This document shows, in pieces, positions 1-8,642 of a stretch of 64,000 nt of DNA. Under the pieces are notes generated by a model that was given only the letters and a program-made list of their open reading frames with translations, searched no databases and had not been told where the DNA came from. The DNA comes from Arthrobacter sp. AQ5-06. Its GTDB lineage: Bacteria > Actinomycetota > Actinomycetes > Actinomycetales > Micrococcaceae. Numbering within the stretch: the stretch's first letter is position 1; the number at the start of each line of letters is the position of its first letter. The stretch covers positions 45,718 through 109,717 of the forward strand of contig NZ_QMKP01000015.1 in assembly GCF_003287955.1 (NCBI RefSeq), in the 5' to 3' direction. Both the position numbers and the translations under genes were made by a program.

Positions 1-2109
1 CAGTTCCGCGGGCAACCGGACACCGCCAGCTTCAGCTTGGCCGGCGACTCGATCCCCTGGAACCGGGACTCGATCTCGATGCCCAGTTTGGTGGAATCGC
101 CGGTGCCGTACCGGCAGAAGTCCTTGCCCACACAGGTCTTCACCGTACGGAAGCTCTTGCCGTAGGCATAGCCGGACGGCATGTCCAGGTCCGCCCAGAC
201 CTGCGGGAGGTCCTCCTTGGGGATCCCCAGCAGGTCGATCCGCTGCCCGCCGGTCAGCTTGATCAGCGGTACGTTGTGCTTTTCGGCGACGTCGGCAATG
301 CGGCGCAGCTGCTGCACCGACGTCACGCCGCCCTTCATCTGCGGCACCACGGAGAAGGTGCCATCGCGCTGGATGTTGGCGTGCACACGGTCATTGATGA
401 AGCGCGCGTCGCGTTCGTCGATGTACTGGTCGGCGAGCATCATCTTCAGCAACGATGCCAGGCCCATTTTGGACTTCGCGTCCTCGGCGCTCCCCGGCGC
501 CAAGGCAGCGAACACCTGGGACACCGAGCGCAGCCCGAGCTTCCGGATGGCGCCCATCAGGGACGGCTTGTCCAGTGGGATCCCCGGCACGTAATAGCTG
601 GCGGCCGGGTCCTCCTCCACAGCCCCGTCCGCGGCCCACTCCACCACCTGCTTGACCAGGAGTTTGCAGGAACCGCAGCCCTTGCCGGCGCGGGTAGCGT
701 CCATGGCGCCGGAAACCGTGGTGCAGCCGCCCTTCACGGCGTCCACCAGTGCCTTCTTACTGACGCCGTTGCAGTTGCAGACCTGGGCGCCGTCGTCGAG
801 CTCGGCCACACCCACCTCCTCACCCGGCCCCCCCGACGTCGAACATCAGGGCGATCCGTTCCTCCGGCAGGGGCAACCCGCGGTCGTACGCCTGCATCAG
901 GTAGGCGACCTTCCTGCTGTCGCCCAGCAGCGTGGCCCCCACCATTTTGTTGTCGCGGACCACGATGGACTTGAACACACCGCGGCTGGGCTCCGAGAAG
1001 ACGATGTGCTCGTCGGTGTCGAGCTCGGGGCCGTGCAATCCCATGGATGCGACGTCGACGCCGGCAACCTTCAGTTTGGTGGCGGTCCGCGAGCCGAGGT
1101 AGGCCGACGACGTATCGGCACCGGTCACGTGGTTGGCAAGCACCACTGCCTGTTCCCACAGCGGCGCCACCAGGCCATAAACTTCGCCGCGGTGCTGGAC
1201 GCACTCCCCCACGGCATAGATATCGTCTTCGTCCTGGACCCGGAGCCTGTCATCCACCACGATGGCCCGCTCCACCGGCAGCCCGCTCAGCACGGCCACG
1301 TCCACGTTGGGCCGGATCCCCGCGGCCACCACCACCATGTCGCAGGCGATGCCCTCCCGGTCCCGGAGGCTGACGCCGCTGACCCGCTCCGTGCCGAGGA
1401 CTGCTGTGGTGCGGCTGGACGTGTGCACCCGGATACCCAGTGCCTCCACGCTCCTACGCAGCACCGCACCGCCGTCGGGCCCCATCTGCGCGTTCATGAG
1501 GTGCCCGCCCGAGTGCACCACCTCCACCGCGATACCGTGGCTTTTCAGTCCGTAGGCCGCCTCCAGACCCAGCAAGCCACCGCCGATCACCACCGCCCGC
1601 CGGTGGTGCTCCTGCCGCGCATGCTGGACCATGTGTCGGGTGTCATCGATGGTGCGAAACCCGAACACACCGTTCTTCACGGACCCGCCTGGCGTGTACA
1701 GCCCGTCCATCGGCGGCATGTGGGAGCGACTCCCGGTGGCGATGATGAGGGTGTCGTACGGCGTCACGCGGCCGTCGTTGGAAAAGACGTGCTTCGTGAA
1801 CTTGTCGATCCGGTCAACACGGACGCCGGCATGCAGGGTGATGCTGTTCTCGCGGTACCAGGACAGGGCGTTCAGGAAGATGTCCGCGTCACTTTCCTCG
1901 CCGGAGAGGACGTGGCTGAGCATGATCCGGTTGTAGTTTCCGTAGGGCTCGTCCCCGAACATGGTGATAGTGAACTGGTCCGCGCCGCCCCGGGCGAGGA
2001 TCTCCTCCACCGCCCGGGCACCGGCCATGCCATTACCCACCACCACCAGCCGACCGCGCGGCGCGGCGCCTGCGTGCCTCCCCTGCGGCCGGTCCAGGAC
2101 GCTGGTCAT
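1..2109 (-). pseudogene. nirB: Assimilatory nitrite reductase large subunit, frameshifted and cut by the window edge
   Basis: NirB reduces nitrite to ammonium with NAD(P)H, using FAD, a [2Fe-2S] centre, a [4Fe-4S] cluster and siroheme. From the ATG at 2109 the first ~428 codons hold the flavin half: dinucleotide motif VVGNGMAG near residue 22 and a second one, GGGLLGLEAAYG. The frame then stops at a TGA at 820-822, just after FDVGGAG. Moving one base within a run of seven G on the coding strand (828-834) restores a clean frame to the left edge: the [2Fe-2S] cysteines CNCN and GCGSC, the ferredoxin-like half, and the siroheme/[4Fe-4S] motifs TCVGKDFC and SGCPRN. Six G would give an intact protein, so this is a one-base insertion, real or a sequencing error. 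The last ~150 residues lie outside. The start overlaps the upstream stop as TGATG. Family identity is certain; whether the gene is broken is not. Confidence 0.9.
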
Positions 2110-2456
2110 CAGTGCTCCACCATGCCCAGGTCCACCACCACGGATCCCCCAACACCATCCGGTGCGGCGAGATAGAGCTCCACCACCGAGCCGCCGTCGA
2201 TGTCCTCCACCACCCGCAGCGGCACATGGACGTCGCTCTTGGCGCCGATCGGGAAATAGCGCATGGGCACGCCGTTCCGCATCAGCACCACGGTGATGAG
2301 TTCACTGCTGGAATTGCCGCCCCGGAAATAGAGCGTCTGGTTGATGACGCCGTCCGGAACGTAGTGCGAGAGCTCGCTGTGGATGGGGACGGGTTTTTCC
2401 AGCCCCGCGCCCTCAAACGGGAAGATGCCCTGCAGGAAAAGGTTTTTGGTGATCAC
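2109..2456 (-). CDS. Small conserved protein upstream of nirB, function unknown
   Basis: A 115-residue soluble protein starting at a GTG, with AAAGGA eight bases upstream. Its stop overlaps the nirB start as TGATG, so the two are probably translationally coupled and the protein likely serves nitrite assimilation. It is not NirD: there is no Rieske-type Cys/His pair, and NirD normally follows nirB. It is rich in beta-type hydrophobic segments (ELITVVLM, VVELYLAA, VVVDLG) and has no signal peptide or membrane span. A small beta-rich accessory or assembly protein is possible, but I do not recognise the family. Confidence 0.75.
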   Translation of the reverse strand: MITKNLFLQGIFPFEGAGLEKPVPIHSELSHYVPDGVINQTLYFRGGNSSSELITVVLMRNGVPMRYFPIGAKSDVHVPLRVVEDIDGGSVVELYLAAPDGVGGSVVVDLGMVEH

Positions 2457-2531
2457 GGACAGATCCTTTCGGCCGGCGGGAGACTGGCATAGGCCTATCT
2501 TCCGCCGCCGATGTTTCCGCCGGCCGGTCGG

Positions 2532-2553
2532 TGCGTAACGATCCTTTTACGCA
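2532..2553. promoter_or_regulatory. Inverted repeat upstream of the nirB operon
   Basis: TGCGTAA, eight bases, TTACGCA: two perfect 7-base arms, about 75 bases upstream of the GTG at 2456. It sits where a transcription factor for nitrogen assimilation would bind. Actinobacterial nir genes are commonly controlled by GlnR or AmtR, but this repeat is not a clear match to either, so the regulator is unassigned. Confidence 0.5.
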
Positions 2554-2609
2554 AAGCTCACCGTTTTCCGGGCCTCCCGGAGGTGCGTTCCGTCGACCCA
2601 GCGCTGAAA

Positions 2610-4316
2610 TCAGACCGGGGCCAGCACGCCCTTGTCCATCGAGTACCGGATCCAGCGGCCGGCCTCGGCCGTCCGCGAGTTGTCGCTCTTCTTCGCGCAC
2701 CGGGCAAACCAGTCCCGGAGGGCGCGGTCGTGGCTGACCATGACCAGGGTCCCGGTGAAGCCGGCGAGCGCCTCCTCGAGCTGCTCCACCAGCACGGGAG
2801 CCAGGTGGTTGGTGGGTTCATCCACAATCAGCGTGCCGTAGCCGCCCAGCAGCAGGCGGGCCAGGGCAAGCCTGCGCTGTTGGCCCGCGGACAGGCTGCC
2901 CACCGGGACGTGGAACTCGCTGGTGCGGAACAGCCCCAGGCGCAGGAGCGCCTCGGCGTGCTCATCGATGTTGCCGCCGAGGCCAGCTGCAAAGGCCGGC
3001 AGGAGGCGGAGGGTGGGCCGTTGCGGCAGTTCGAGTTCCTGCTGCAGGTAGCCGATCCGCAAAGGCCGCTGAACGAACCCTCCGGTGGGCTCCAAGGTTC
3101 CCGCCAAGACGGAGAGCAGTGTGGATTTGCCCGCGCCGTTGGGGCCGGTGATGAGGATCTTCTCGCCCGTGCGGGCCGCGAAATCAGTGACGCCCAGTCG
3201 GCCGGGAACGTTGACGCCGCGGGCAACGAGGACCGCCGACGCCGCCAAGAGGGAGTCATCCCCGGTTGCCACAGCTGCCCCGGACGCAGCCGCCTCCGGA
3301 TCCACCGCCAGCTCCGCCGCAAGCCGCAGCGGCACCGGCGGGCGGTCAATGGGGCTCGCTTCCAGGCGCCGGAGCCGTTCCTGCGCGTTGCGGACCTTGC
3401 TGCTCGCCGCCTTCTGCCAGGTGCCGGCTTTGAAGTCGAAGCCCATCTTGTCGTTGTCGCGCTTGCGGGCGTAGCCCATTTTTCCGGCCACGGTGTCCGC
3501 CTGCCGCTGTTCGGCCTCCATCGCATCGATCCACTCGTGGTACTGCTGGACCCAGCGCTGGCGTTCGGCGGCCTTCTCGCGGAGGTAGCCGTCGTAGCCG
3601 TTGCCGTACCGGGTCACGGCACGGCGCTCGGCATCAACCTCAATCACCGTGCTGGCAACTTTGCGCAGCAGCACACGGTCGTGGGACACCACCACCACTG
3701 TCCCGCGATGGGCGGCCAGCCTGTCCTCCAACCAGGCGGTCCCGCGGGCATCGAGGTGGTTGGTGGGTTCGTCCAGGAGCAGGATGTCCGCCGGATCAGC
3801 CAGGACACAGGCCAGCGCCACGCGTTCCTGCTCGCCGCCGGAGAGCGACCCCAGCATCCGCTTCCGGTCCAGGCCGCCCAGGCCCAACCGGTCCAGTGCT
3901 GCCTCCACGCGGGATTCCGCGGCGTAGCCCTCGCGCAGCTGGTACTCGGTCTGCAGCCGGCCGTACTTTTCCAGCTCGTCATCCTCGGCATCGGCGAGGC
4001 CAGCCTCCAGCCGGTCAAGCTCGGCTTCGAGGGCGCGCAGCGAGGCCAGGGAAGAGTCGACGGCGGAGCCCACGGTGAAGGATTCGGGCAGGCCGTGCGT
4101 CTGGGCCAGGTATCCAATGCGGCCGTGGCTGCTCGCAGTTCCTTCATCGGGCGCTTCCAGCCCGGCCAGGATCCGGAGCAACGTGGATTTGCCGGCGCCG
4201 TTTTCGCCGACGATGGCAACATGCTCGCCGGCCGTGATGACCAGGCCGATTCCGTCGAGCAGCTGCCGGTCACCGTAGCCGTGGGAGACGCCGGAAAGGT
4301 TCAGGTGTTCAGTCAA
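2610..4316 (-). CDS. ABC-F family ATP-binding protein
   Basis: A 568-residue soluble protein with two ABC ATPase domains and no membrane segments, the ABC-F layout. These proteins act on the ribosome, as translation factors or as protection against antibiotics bound there. Domain 1 has Walker A GENGAGKS (residues 37-44), signature LSGGEQERVAL and Walker B LLLDEPTNHLD. A charged linker carries the region KMGYARKRDNDKMG. Domain 2 has GPNGAGKS, LSAGQQRRLAL and LIVDEPTNHL. The preferred start is the TTG at 4316, with GAGG eight bases upstream. An upstream ATG at 4400 would add 28 residues that look unlike the family and has no ribosome site. The linker type and the lone setting suggest the antibiotic-resistance branch rather than EttA, but that is inference. 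Confidence 0.85.
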   Translation of the reverse strand: MTEHLNLSGVSHGYGDRQLLDGIGLVITAGEHVAIVGENGAGKSTLLRILAGLEAPDEGTASSHGRIGYLAQTHGLPESFTVGSAVDSSLASLRALEAELDRLEAGLADAEDDELEKYGRLQTEYQLREGYAAESRVEAALDRLGLGGLDRKRMLGSLSGGEQERVALACVLADPADILLLDEPTNHLDARGTAWLEDRLAAHRGTVVVVSHDRVLLRKVASTVIEVDAERRAVTRYGNGYDGYLREKAAERQRWVQQYHEWIDAMEAEQRQADTVAGKMGYARKRDNDKMGFDFKAGTWQKAASSKVRNAQERLRRLEASPIDRPPVPLRLAAELAVDPEAAASGAAVATGDDSLLAASAVLVARGVNVPGRLGVTDFAARTGEKILITGPNGAGKSTLLSVLAGTLEPTGGFVQRPLRIGYLQQELELPQRPTLRLLPAFAAGLGGNIDEHAEALLRLGLFRTSEFHVPVGSLSAGQQRRLALARLLLGGYGTLIVDEPTNHLAPVLVEQLEEALAGFTGTLVMVSHDRALRDWFARCAKKSDNSRTAEAGRWIRYSMDKGVLAPV

Positions 4317-4477
4317 GACAAGTCCTCGCAAGATTCCGGAGTGTGGCCGCCGGAACTGGTGCTCGACGGCGGCCCTGGATTCGGGGAAACAGTCCGGCAT
4401 TGCCGGGCTGCTGCTCAGGACTTCATCGCTCCAGCCTGCCCGCCGGAAGCCGCAGCGTCAAGCCGGGACACCACCCA

Positions 4478-4538
4478 TGACACCATAATTCGCCAAAAGG
4501 TATTGACGTGACACCAATATGACGTCAGAATGGTGTCA
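4478..4538 (+). promoter_or_regulatory. Promoter with three TGACACCA motifs, leaderless start
   Basis: TGACACCA occurs at 4478-4485 and 4509-4516, and inverted as TGGTGTCA at 4531-4538. The last two form a dyad with a 14-base centre. Embedded in it is a promoter: TTGACG (4503-4508), 17 bases, CAGAAT (4526-4531), which places the transcript start at about the A of the ATG at 4538. The inverted copy ends on that A. Such sites suit a ribbon-helix-helix repressor, and the first gene of this operon encodes one, so autoregulation is likely. Confidence 0.6.
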
Positions 4539-5053
4539 TGGAACTCAATCAATACGTATCAGCCGTCCAGCATCAGCTGGGCGTCGCCGCCGAAGCCGGT
4601 GGCCCTGAGGCCCGGGAACTCAGCGAACGCCTCACTGCCGCGCTTGAGTCCACAGTCCGGCTCGTCCTGCTCGAAGCCCTCTCCGACGCCGCCAGCGAGA
4701 TCACCCTCGAGTTGGCCCCGGCGTCGGTGGAGGTAAGGCTCCGGGGGCGCGATCCGGAGTTTGTGGTCACCAGCCCGCCCGCCGCCAGCGACTTCGAAGC
4801 GGTGACGGAACGGTCCACCCAGCCGGCGCGTCAGGCCACGGAAGAGTTCGACGGCGCCAGCACCTCCCGTACGACGCTCCGCCTTCCGGATCACCTCAAG
4901 CAGCAGGTCGAAGAGGCCGCCGGCCTTGAAGGCCTGTCCGTAAACTCCTGGCTGATCCGGGCCGTCGCGGACGCCCTCAACGGCAGCCAATCCACCCAAC
5001 GGACCATTCGCCGCGATCCGGGCGAGCAGAACTTCACAGGATGGGCACGCTGA
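4538..5053 (+). CDS. Ribbon-helix-helix (HicB/Arc-like) DNA-binding protein
   Basis: A 171-residue protein. Residues ~1-65 look helical and are followed by a beta-type stretch. The C-terminal part has a ribbon-helix-helix motif: TLRLPDHLKQQVEEAA (beta strand, then helix A) followed by LSVNSWLIRAVADAL (helix B), as in HicB- and Arc-type proteins. It leads an operon with the DUF4097 gene (TGATG overlap) and an exporter, so it probably regulates them, and its own promoter carries three copies of TGACACCA. Annotation pipelines tend to call such proteins HicB antitoxins. No HicA-like toxin lies next to it, so I favour an operon regulator. The mRNA appears to be leaderless. Confidence 0.75.
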   Translation: MELNQYVSAVQHQLGVAAEAGGPEARELSERLTAALESTVRLVLLEALSDAASEITLELAPASVEVRLRGRDPEFVVTSPPAASDFEAVTERSTQPARQATEEFDGASTSRTTLRLPDHLKQQVEEAAGLEGLSVNSWLIRAVADALNGSQSTQRTIRRDPGEQNFTGWAR

Positions 5054-5916
5054 TGACAATCTTCGAGACCCCACAACCGATCGCCGTCGTGGTGGACGTG
5101 TCCGTCCGTGCCGACATTCTGATTGTCGCCGGCAACCGCACCGAGACCGTGGTCAACGTCCGGCCCCGCGATGCAACCCGGGCCCTGGACATCAAGGTGG
5201 CCGAGCAGACCACCGTGGACTATACGGATGGGCGCCTGCAGGTAAGGCTGCGTCCCCAGCGCCGCCACAGCTGGTTCGGCGACGGCGGCGCCGTGGACAT
5301 CACCGTTGAAGTGCCCATCGGCTGCAGCCTGGAGTTGAAGTCCGGAATGGGCGACCTCCACTGCGAGGGCGAATTCGGCTCCGCCGAACTGAAGACGGAA
5401 ATGGGCCACGTCCACCTCGATCACTGCACGGAACTCCGGGTCCACACGGGCATGGGCGATGTGACCGTGGAACGCGTCGCGGGGCGGGCCGAAATCAAGA
5501 CCGGCTCGGGCAAGATCCGTATCCGGGAAATCGACGGGACCGCCAGCGTCAAGAACGGCAACGGCAGCACGTACATCGTGGATGCCGCCGGTGAACTCAA
5601 GGTCAGTGCCGCCAACGGGGACGTCACCCTTGAACGGGCCGGCGACACCACCACCATCAAGGCCTCCAACGGCGACATCACCGTCGGCGAGGTGGCGCGC
5701 GGAACCCTCACCCTCCAGACCGCGGCGGGCTCGTTGGCCATCGGCGTCCGCGAAGGCAGCGCCGCGTGGCTGGACCTCAGCACCAAGTACGGGCGCGTCC
5801 GCAACGGACTCGACGCCACCACAGGGCCAAGCGAGACGGACGCCAAAGTGGAGATCCGCGCCCGCAGCGCCTACGGCGACATCACCGTGCGGCGCTCCCC
5901 TGTTCCCACCAGGTAA
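5053..5916 (+). CDS. DUF4097-family beta-strand repeat protein
   Basis: A 287-residue protein built almost wholly of short alternating strands with Gly/Asp turns (for example LKSGMGDLHCEG, VHTGMGDVTVE, IKTGSGKIRI, VKNGNGSTYIV, IKASNGDITVG), the DUF4097 pattern expected to form a beta-solenoid. It has no signal peptide or membrane span, so it is probably cytoplasmic. The start at 5053 overlaps the previous stop as TGATG, which is preferred to an ATG 12 bases earlier. DUF4097 genes often sit beside DrrAB-type exporters or envelope-stress regulators, as here. No biochemical role is established for the family as far as I know. Confidence 0.85.
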   Translation: MTIFETPQPIAVVVDVSVRADILIVAGNRTETVVNVRPRDATRALDIKVAEQTTVDYTDGRLQVRLRPQRRHSWFGDGGAVDITVEVPIGCSLELKSGMGDLHCEGEFGSAELKTEMGHVHLDHCTELRVHTGMGDVTVERVAGRAEIKTGSGKIRIREIDGTASVKNGNGSTYIVDAAGELKVSAANGDVTLERAGDTTTIKASNGDITVGEVARGTLTLQTAAGSLAIGVREGSAAWLDLSTKYGRVRNGLDATTGPSETDAKVEIRARSAYGDITVRRSPVPTR

Positions 5917-5954
5917 GAAACCACACCAGGCAAGACATCAGCAAAGGAAAAGTC

Positions 5955-6896
5955 ATGGCAAGCACCCAAACGGCCATCACCGTGGCCGGGCTGCGCAAGG
6001 CATACGGCAGCAAGCAAGTCCTCGACGGCGTCGACCTCGCCGTGCCGACTGGAACCGTTTTTGCCCTTCTGGGCCCCAACGGAGCAGGAAAGACCACCAT
6101 CGTCCATATCCTCTCCACCCTGATCCGCGCCGACGGCGGGGAGATTGCGGTGGGAGGTTTCGACGTCGTACGCCAGGCCGACGAGGTGCGCGACAAGATC
6201 GGCCTCACCGGGCAGTTCTCGGCCGTGGACAGCCTGCTCACCGGCGAGGAGAACCTGGCCCTGATGGGCAGGCTCCGGCACCACCCTGCGGCCGAGGTCA
6301 AGCGCCGCACCGCAGAGCTCCTCGAAAAGTTCGACCTCGTGGAGGCGGCCGGGAAGCCCCTGGCGACGTATTCGGGCGGCATGCAGCGCCGCCTGGACCT
6401 GGCCATGACCCTGATGGGCGATCCCGAGATCATCTTCCTCGACGAGCCAACCACGGGCCTGGATCCGCGCAGCCGCCGCACCATGTGGGACATCATCCGG
6501 AGCCTGGTTGCCCGTGGCGTCACCATTTTCCTCACCACCCAGTACCTGGACGAGGCCGATCAGTTGGCCGACAGGATCGCGGTGCTGGACCAGGGCAGGA
6601 TCGTAGCCGAAGGCACTCCGGCCGAACTGAAGCGGCTGGTCCCCGGCGGGCATATCCGCCTCACGTTCGGCGACACGGCCACCTTGGAGCGGGCCGCCGT
6701 CGTACTCGATGCAGAAGCCCACGACGACGATTCCCTCACCTTGGACGTCGCCGGCGACGACGGCGTCCGGTCCTTGAAGGACGTGCTGGACCGCCTGGCG
6801 CGCGCCTCGATCGAAGTGGCCGACCTGTCCGTCCAAACACCCAACCTGGACGATGTCTTCCTCGCCCTCACCAGCCAGAAGGAGAACGTACGATGA
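5955..6896 (+). CDS. Daunorubicin-resistance-type (DrrA-like) ABC transporter ATPase
   Basis: A 313-residue ABC ATPase that would drive the membrane protein encoded next. Visible are Walker A GPNGAGKT (about residue 40), signature YSGGMQRRLDLAMTL, Walker B IIFLDEPTTGLDP and the switch TTQYLDEADQLADR. A C-terminal extension, including SLKDVLDRL, is typical of the DrrA/NatA drug-export subfamily. The start is the ATG at 5955, with AAAGGAAA seven bases before it. The gene overlaps the permease by ATGA, so the two are coupled. It belongs to the operon opened by the ribbon-helix-helix gene. The substrate cannot be read from the sequence. Confidence 0.9.
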   Translation: MASTQTAITVAGLRKAYGSKQVLDGVDLAVPTGTVFALLGPNGAGKTTIVHILSTLIRADGGEIAVGGFDVVRQADEVRDKIGLTGQFSAVDSLLTGEENLALMGRLRHHPAAEVKRRTAELLEKFDLVEAAGKPLATYSGGMQRRLDLAMTLMGDPEIIFLDEPTTGLDPRSRRTMWDIIRSLVARGVTIFLTTQYLDEADQLADRIAVLDQGRIVAEGTPAELKRLVPGGHIRLTFGDTATLERAAVVLDAEAHDDDSLTLDVAGDDGVRSLKDVLDRLARASIEVADLSVQTPNLDDVFLALTSQKENVR

Positions 6897-7681
6897 GCAC
6901 CCTCAGCTATGCAGCGGCCGACGCAACCACCATGCTGCGCCGGAACCTCAAACACGTACAGCGCTACCCCTCGATCCCGCTGTTCGTCGCCGGGACACCC
7001 ATCGTCTTCCTGCTGCTCTTCGTCTACGTCCTGGGCGGGACCCTGGGCTCAGGTTTGGGCGGCACGCGGGATGACTACCTCGCCTACATCGTCCCGGGCG
7101 TCCTGATGCTGACTCTCACCGGGGGTGCGACGGGCACCGCAATCTCGGTGGCCACGGACATGACGGAGGGCATCGTTGCACGCTTCCGCACCATGGCGAT
7201 CTCCAAGGGCGCAGTGCTCACGGGCCACGTCCTGGGCAGCCTCATCCAAACCATGGCCGCCATGCTGCTGGTGGGCGCCGTGGCGCTGCTGATCGGCTTC
7301 CGGCCGACCGGGGCGCCGGCGGGCTGGCTCGGAGCCCTGGGCGTGCTGACGCTCATTGCGTTCTCCGTGACGTGGCTGTCCGTGGCCATGGGCATGAACG
7401 CCAAGAGCATCGAAACGGCCAGCAACCAGCCCACCTTCCTGCTGCTGATGCCATTCCTTGGGAGTGGGTTCGTGCCCACGGATTCCATGCCCGACGTCCT
7501 GCGCTGGTTTGCCGACGTGCAGCCGTTCACGCCCTTCATCGAAACCGTGCGCGGACTCCTGATGGGCACGCCCGTGGCCTCCGGCACCATGCTCGCGACG
7601 TTCATCTGGTGCGCGGTCCTGAGCGTGGGCGGGTATGTCTGGGCGCTGTGGCTGTACAACCGCAAGTCCGTCCGGGCTTAG
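6893..7681 (+). CDS. DrrB-like ABC-2 type transporter permease
   Basis: A 262-residue membrane protein of the ABC-2 family with about six hydrophobic segments, the first being IPLFVAGTPIVFLLLFVYVL. The family landmark PFLGSGFVPTDSMP appears before the last spans, followed by WFADVQPFTPFIETVRGL, which is typical of DrrB proteins. Together with the upstream ATPase it should form an exporter of drugs or lipids. It ends the operon and is followed by a strong hairpin at 7714-7740. The start overlaps the ATPase stop by four bases. Confidence 0.9.
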   Translation: MSTLSYAAADATTMLRRNLKHVQRYPSIPLFVAGTPIVFLLLFVYVLGGTLGSGLGGTRDDYLAYIVPGVLMLTLTGGATGTAISVATDMTEGIVARFRTMAISKGAVLTGHVLGSLIQTMAAMLLVGAVALLIGFRPTGAPAGWLGALGVLTLIAFSVTWLSVAMGMNAKSIETASNQPTFLLLMPFLGSGFVPTDSMPDVLRWFADVQPFTPFIETVRGLLMGTPVASGTMLATFIWCAVLSVGGYVWALWLYNRKSVRA

Positions 7682-7713
7682 CCAGCCAGCTGCAGGCCTA
7701 GCACGCCAGCCGC

Positions 7714-7740
7714 GGGCCTGGGGCAGTACGCCCCGGGCCC
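7714..7740. terminator. Hairpin between convergent operons
   Basis: GGGCC-T-GGGGC and GCCCC-G-GGCCC form an 11-bp GC stem with one T/G wobble and a 5-base loop. It lies between the convergent ends of the exporter and the metal-permease operon and could terminate both. There is no T tract, as is common in actinobacteria. Confidence 0.6.
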
Positions 7741-7760
7741 GCGCCGCCGTCGTACGTTCT

Positions 7761-8639
7761 CTACGCAACCAGAAGCGCGGCGGCCTTCCTGCGGCGGGAC
7801 TTCGCCAGCCGCGTGCCGATCAGTCCCTGCCGGGGGCTGAACAGGTAGACGGCGGCGAACACCACGCCCTGCGTAAGCACCACCATGGCCCCCGAAGCCG
7901 TGTCCAGGTAGTAGCTGAAGTAAATGCCGGCAATCGAGCACACGGCCGACACCACCGGGGCAATGACCAGCATCCGGTTGAAGCGGTCCGTGAGCAGGTA
8001 GGCGGTGGCGCCGGGGATAATGAGCATGGCCACCACCAGCACCACACCCACGGTCTGCAGCGCCACCACCGACGTCAGCGCCAGCAGCCCCATGAGCAGC
8101 GCCCCCAGCCGTTTCGGGGAGAGCCCGATCGCGTGGGCGTGCGTGGGGTCAAACGCGTAAAGCGTCAGGTCGCGGCGCTTCAGGATCAGGATGACGAAGG
8201 CGACAACGCCCAGCACCAGCACCTGGATGAGGTCCGGGATGCTGACGCCCAGGAGGTTGCCGAAGATGATGTGGTTCAGGTCAGTCTGGCTGGGCGTGAC
8301 GGAGATGAGCACCAGGCCCAGGGCGAACAGCGAAGTGAACACAATGCCGATGGCGGCGTCCTCCTTCACCCGGCTGGTGTTGCGGACCACGCCGATCAGG
8401 GTCACGGCGATCAGCGCGAACACCAGTGCACCGAGCGCAAACGGGGCGCCAACAATGTAGGCCAGCACAACGCCGGGCAGGACCGCGTGGGAGACGGCGT
8501 CGCCCATCAGGGACCAGCCGATCAGCACCAGCCAGCAGCTGAGGACGGCACAGACGACGGCGGCGAGCGCGGTGGTGATGATGGCGCGGACCATAAAGTC
8601 GTAGCTGAGCGGTTCGAGCAGGATGTCGAGGAGTTCCAT
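7761..8639 (-). CDS. Metal ABC transporter permease (Mn/Zn/Fe type)
   Basis: A 292-residue integral membrane protein with about eight or nine spans, of the ABC-3 (ZnuB/MntB/SitC) family. Recognisable stretches are LIGWSLMGDAVSHAVLPGVV near residue 45, HIIFGNLLGVS, and TVGVVLVVAMLIIPGATAYL near the cytoplasmic coupling region. It is the last gene of a three-gene operon read from right to left: binding lipoprotein, ATPase, permease. Only four bases separate it from the ATPase gene. The basic tail after the last span (RLAKSRRRK) is probably cytoplasmic. Manganese is the likeliest metal given the binding protein, but that is inference. Confidence 0.9.
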   Translation of the reverse strand: MELLDILLEPLSYDFMVRAIITTALAAVVCAVLSCWLVLIGWSLMGDAVSHAVLPGVVLAYIVGAPFALGALVFALIAVTLIGVVRNTSRVKEDAAIGIVFTSLFALGLVLISVTPSQTDLNHIIFGNLLGVSIPDLIQVLVLGVVAFVILILKRRDLTLYAFDPTHAHAIGLSPKRLGALLMGLLALTSVVALQTVGVVLVVAMLIIPGATAYLLTDRFNRMLVIAPVVSAVCSIAGIYFSYYLDTASGAMVVLTQGVVFAAVYLFSPRQGLIGTRLAKSRRRKAAALLVA

Positions 8640-8642
8640 GGG

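Noticed and set aside
820..840. Programmed frameshift in nirB
   Set aside because: NirB is not known to use recoding. There is no downstream structure of the usual kind, and a plain one-base indel explains it.
4538..5053. HicB antitoxin of a toxin-antitoxin pair
   Set aside because: No HicA-like or other small toxin lies on either side. The gene is coupled to a DUF4097-exporter operon, so a regulator is the better reading.
5582..6890. Long plus-strand frame through the DUF4097 and ABC ATPase genes
   Set aside because: It is a shifted-frame shadow rich in Arg/Pro. It only becomes real protein text inside the DrrB-like gene, which has its own coupled start at 6893.
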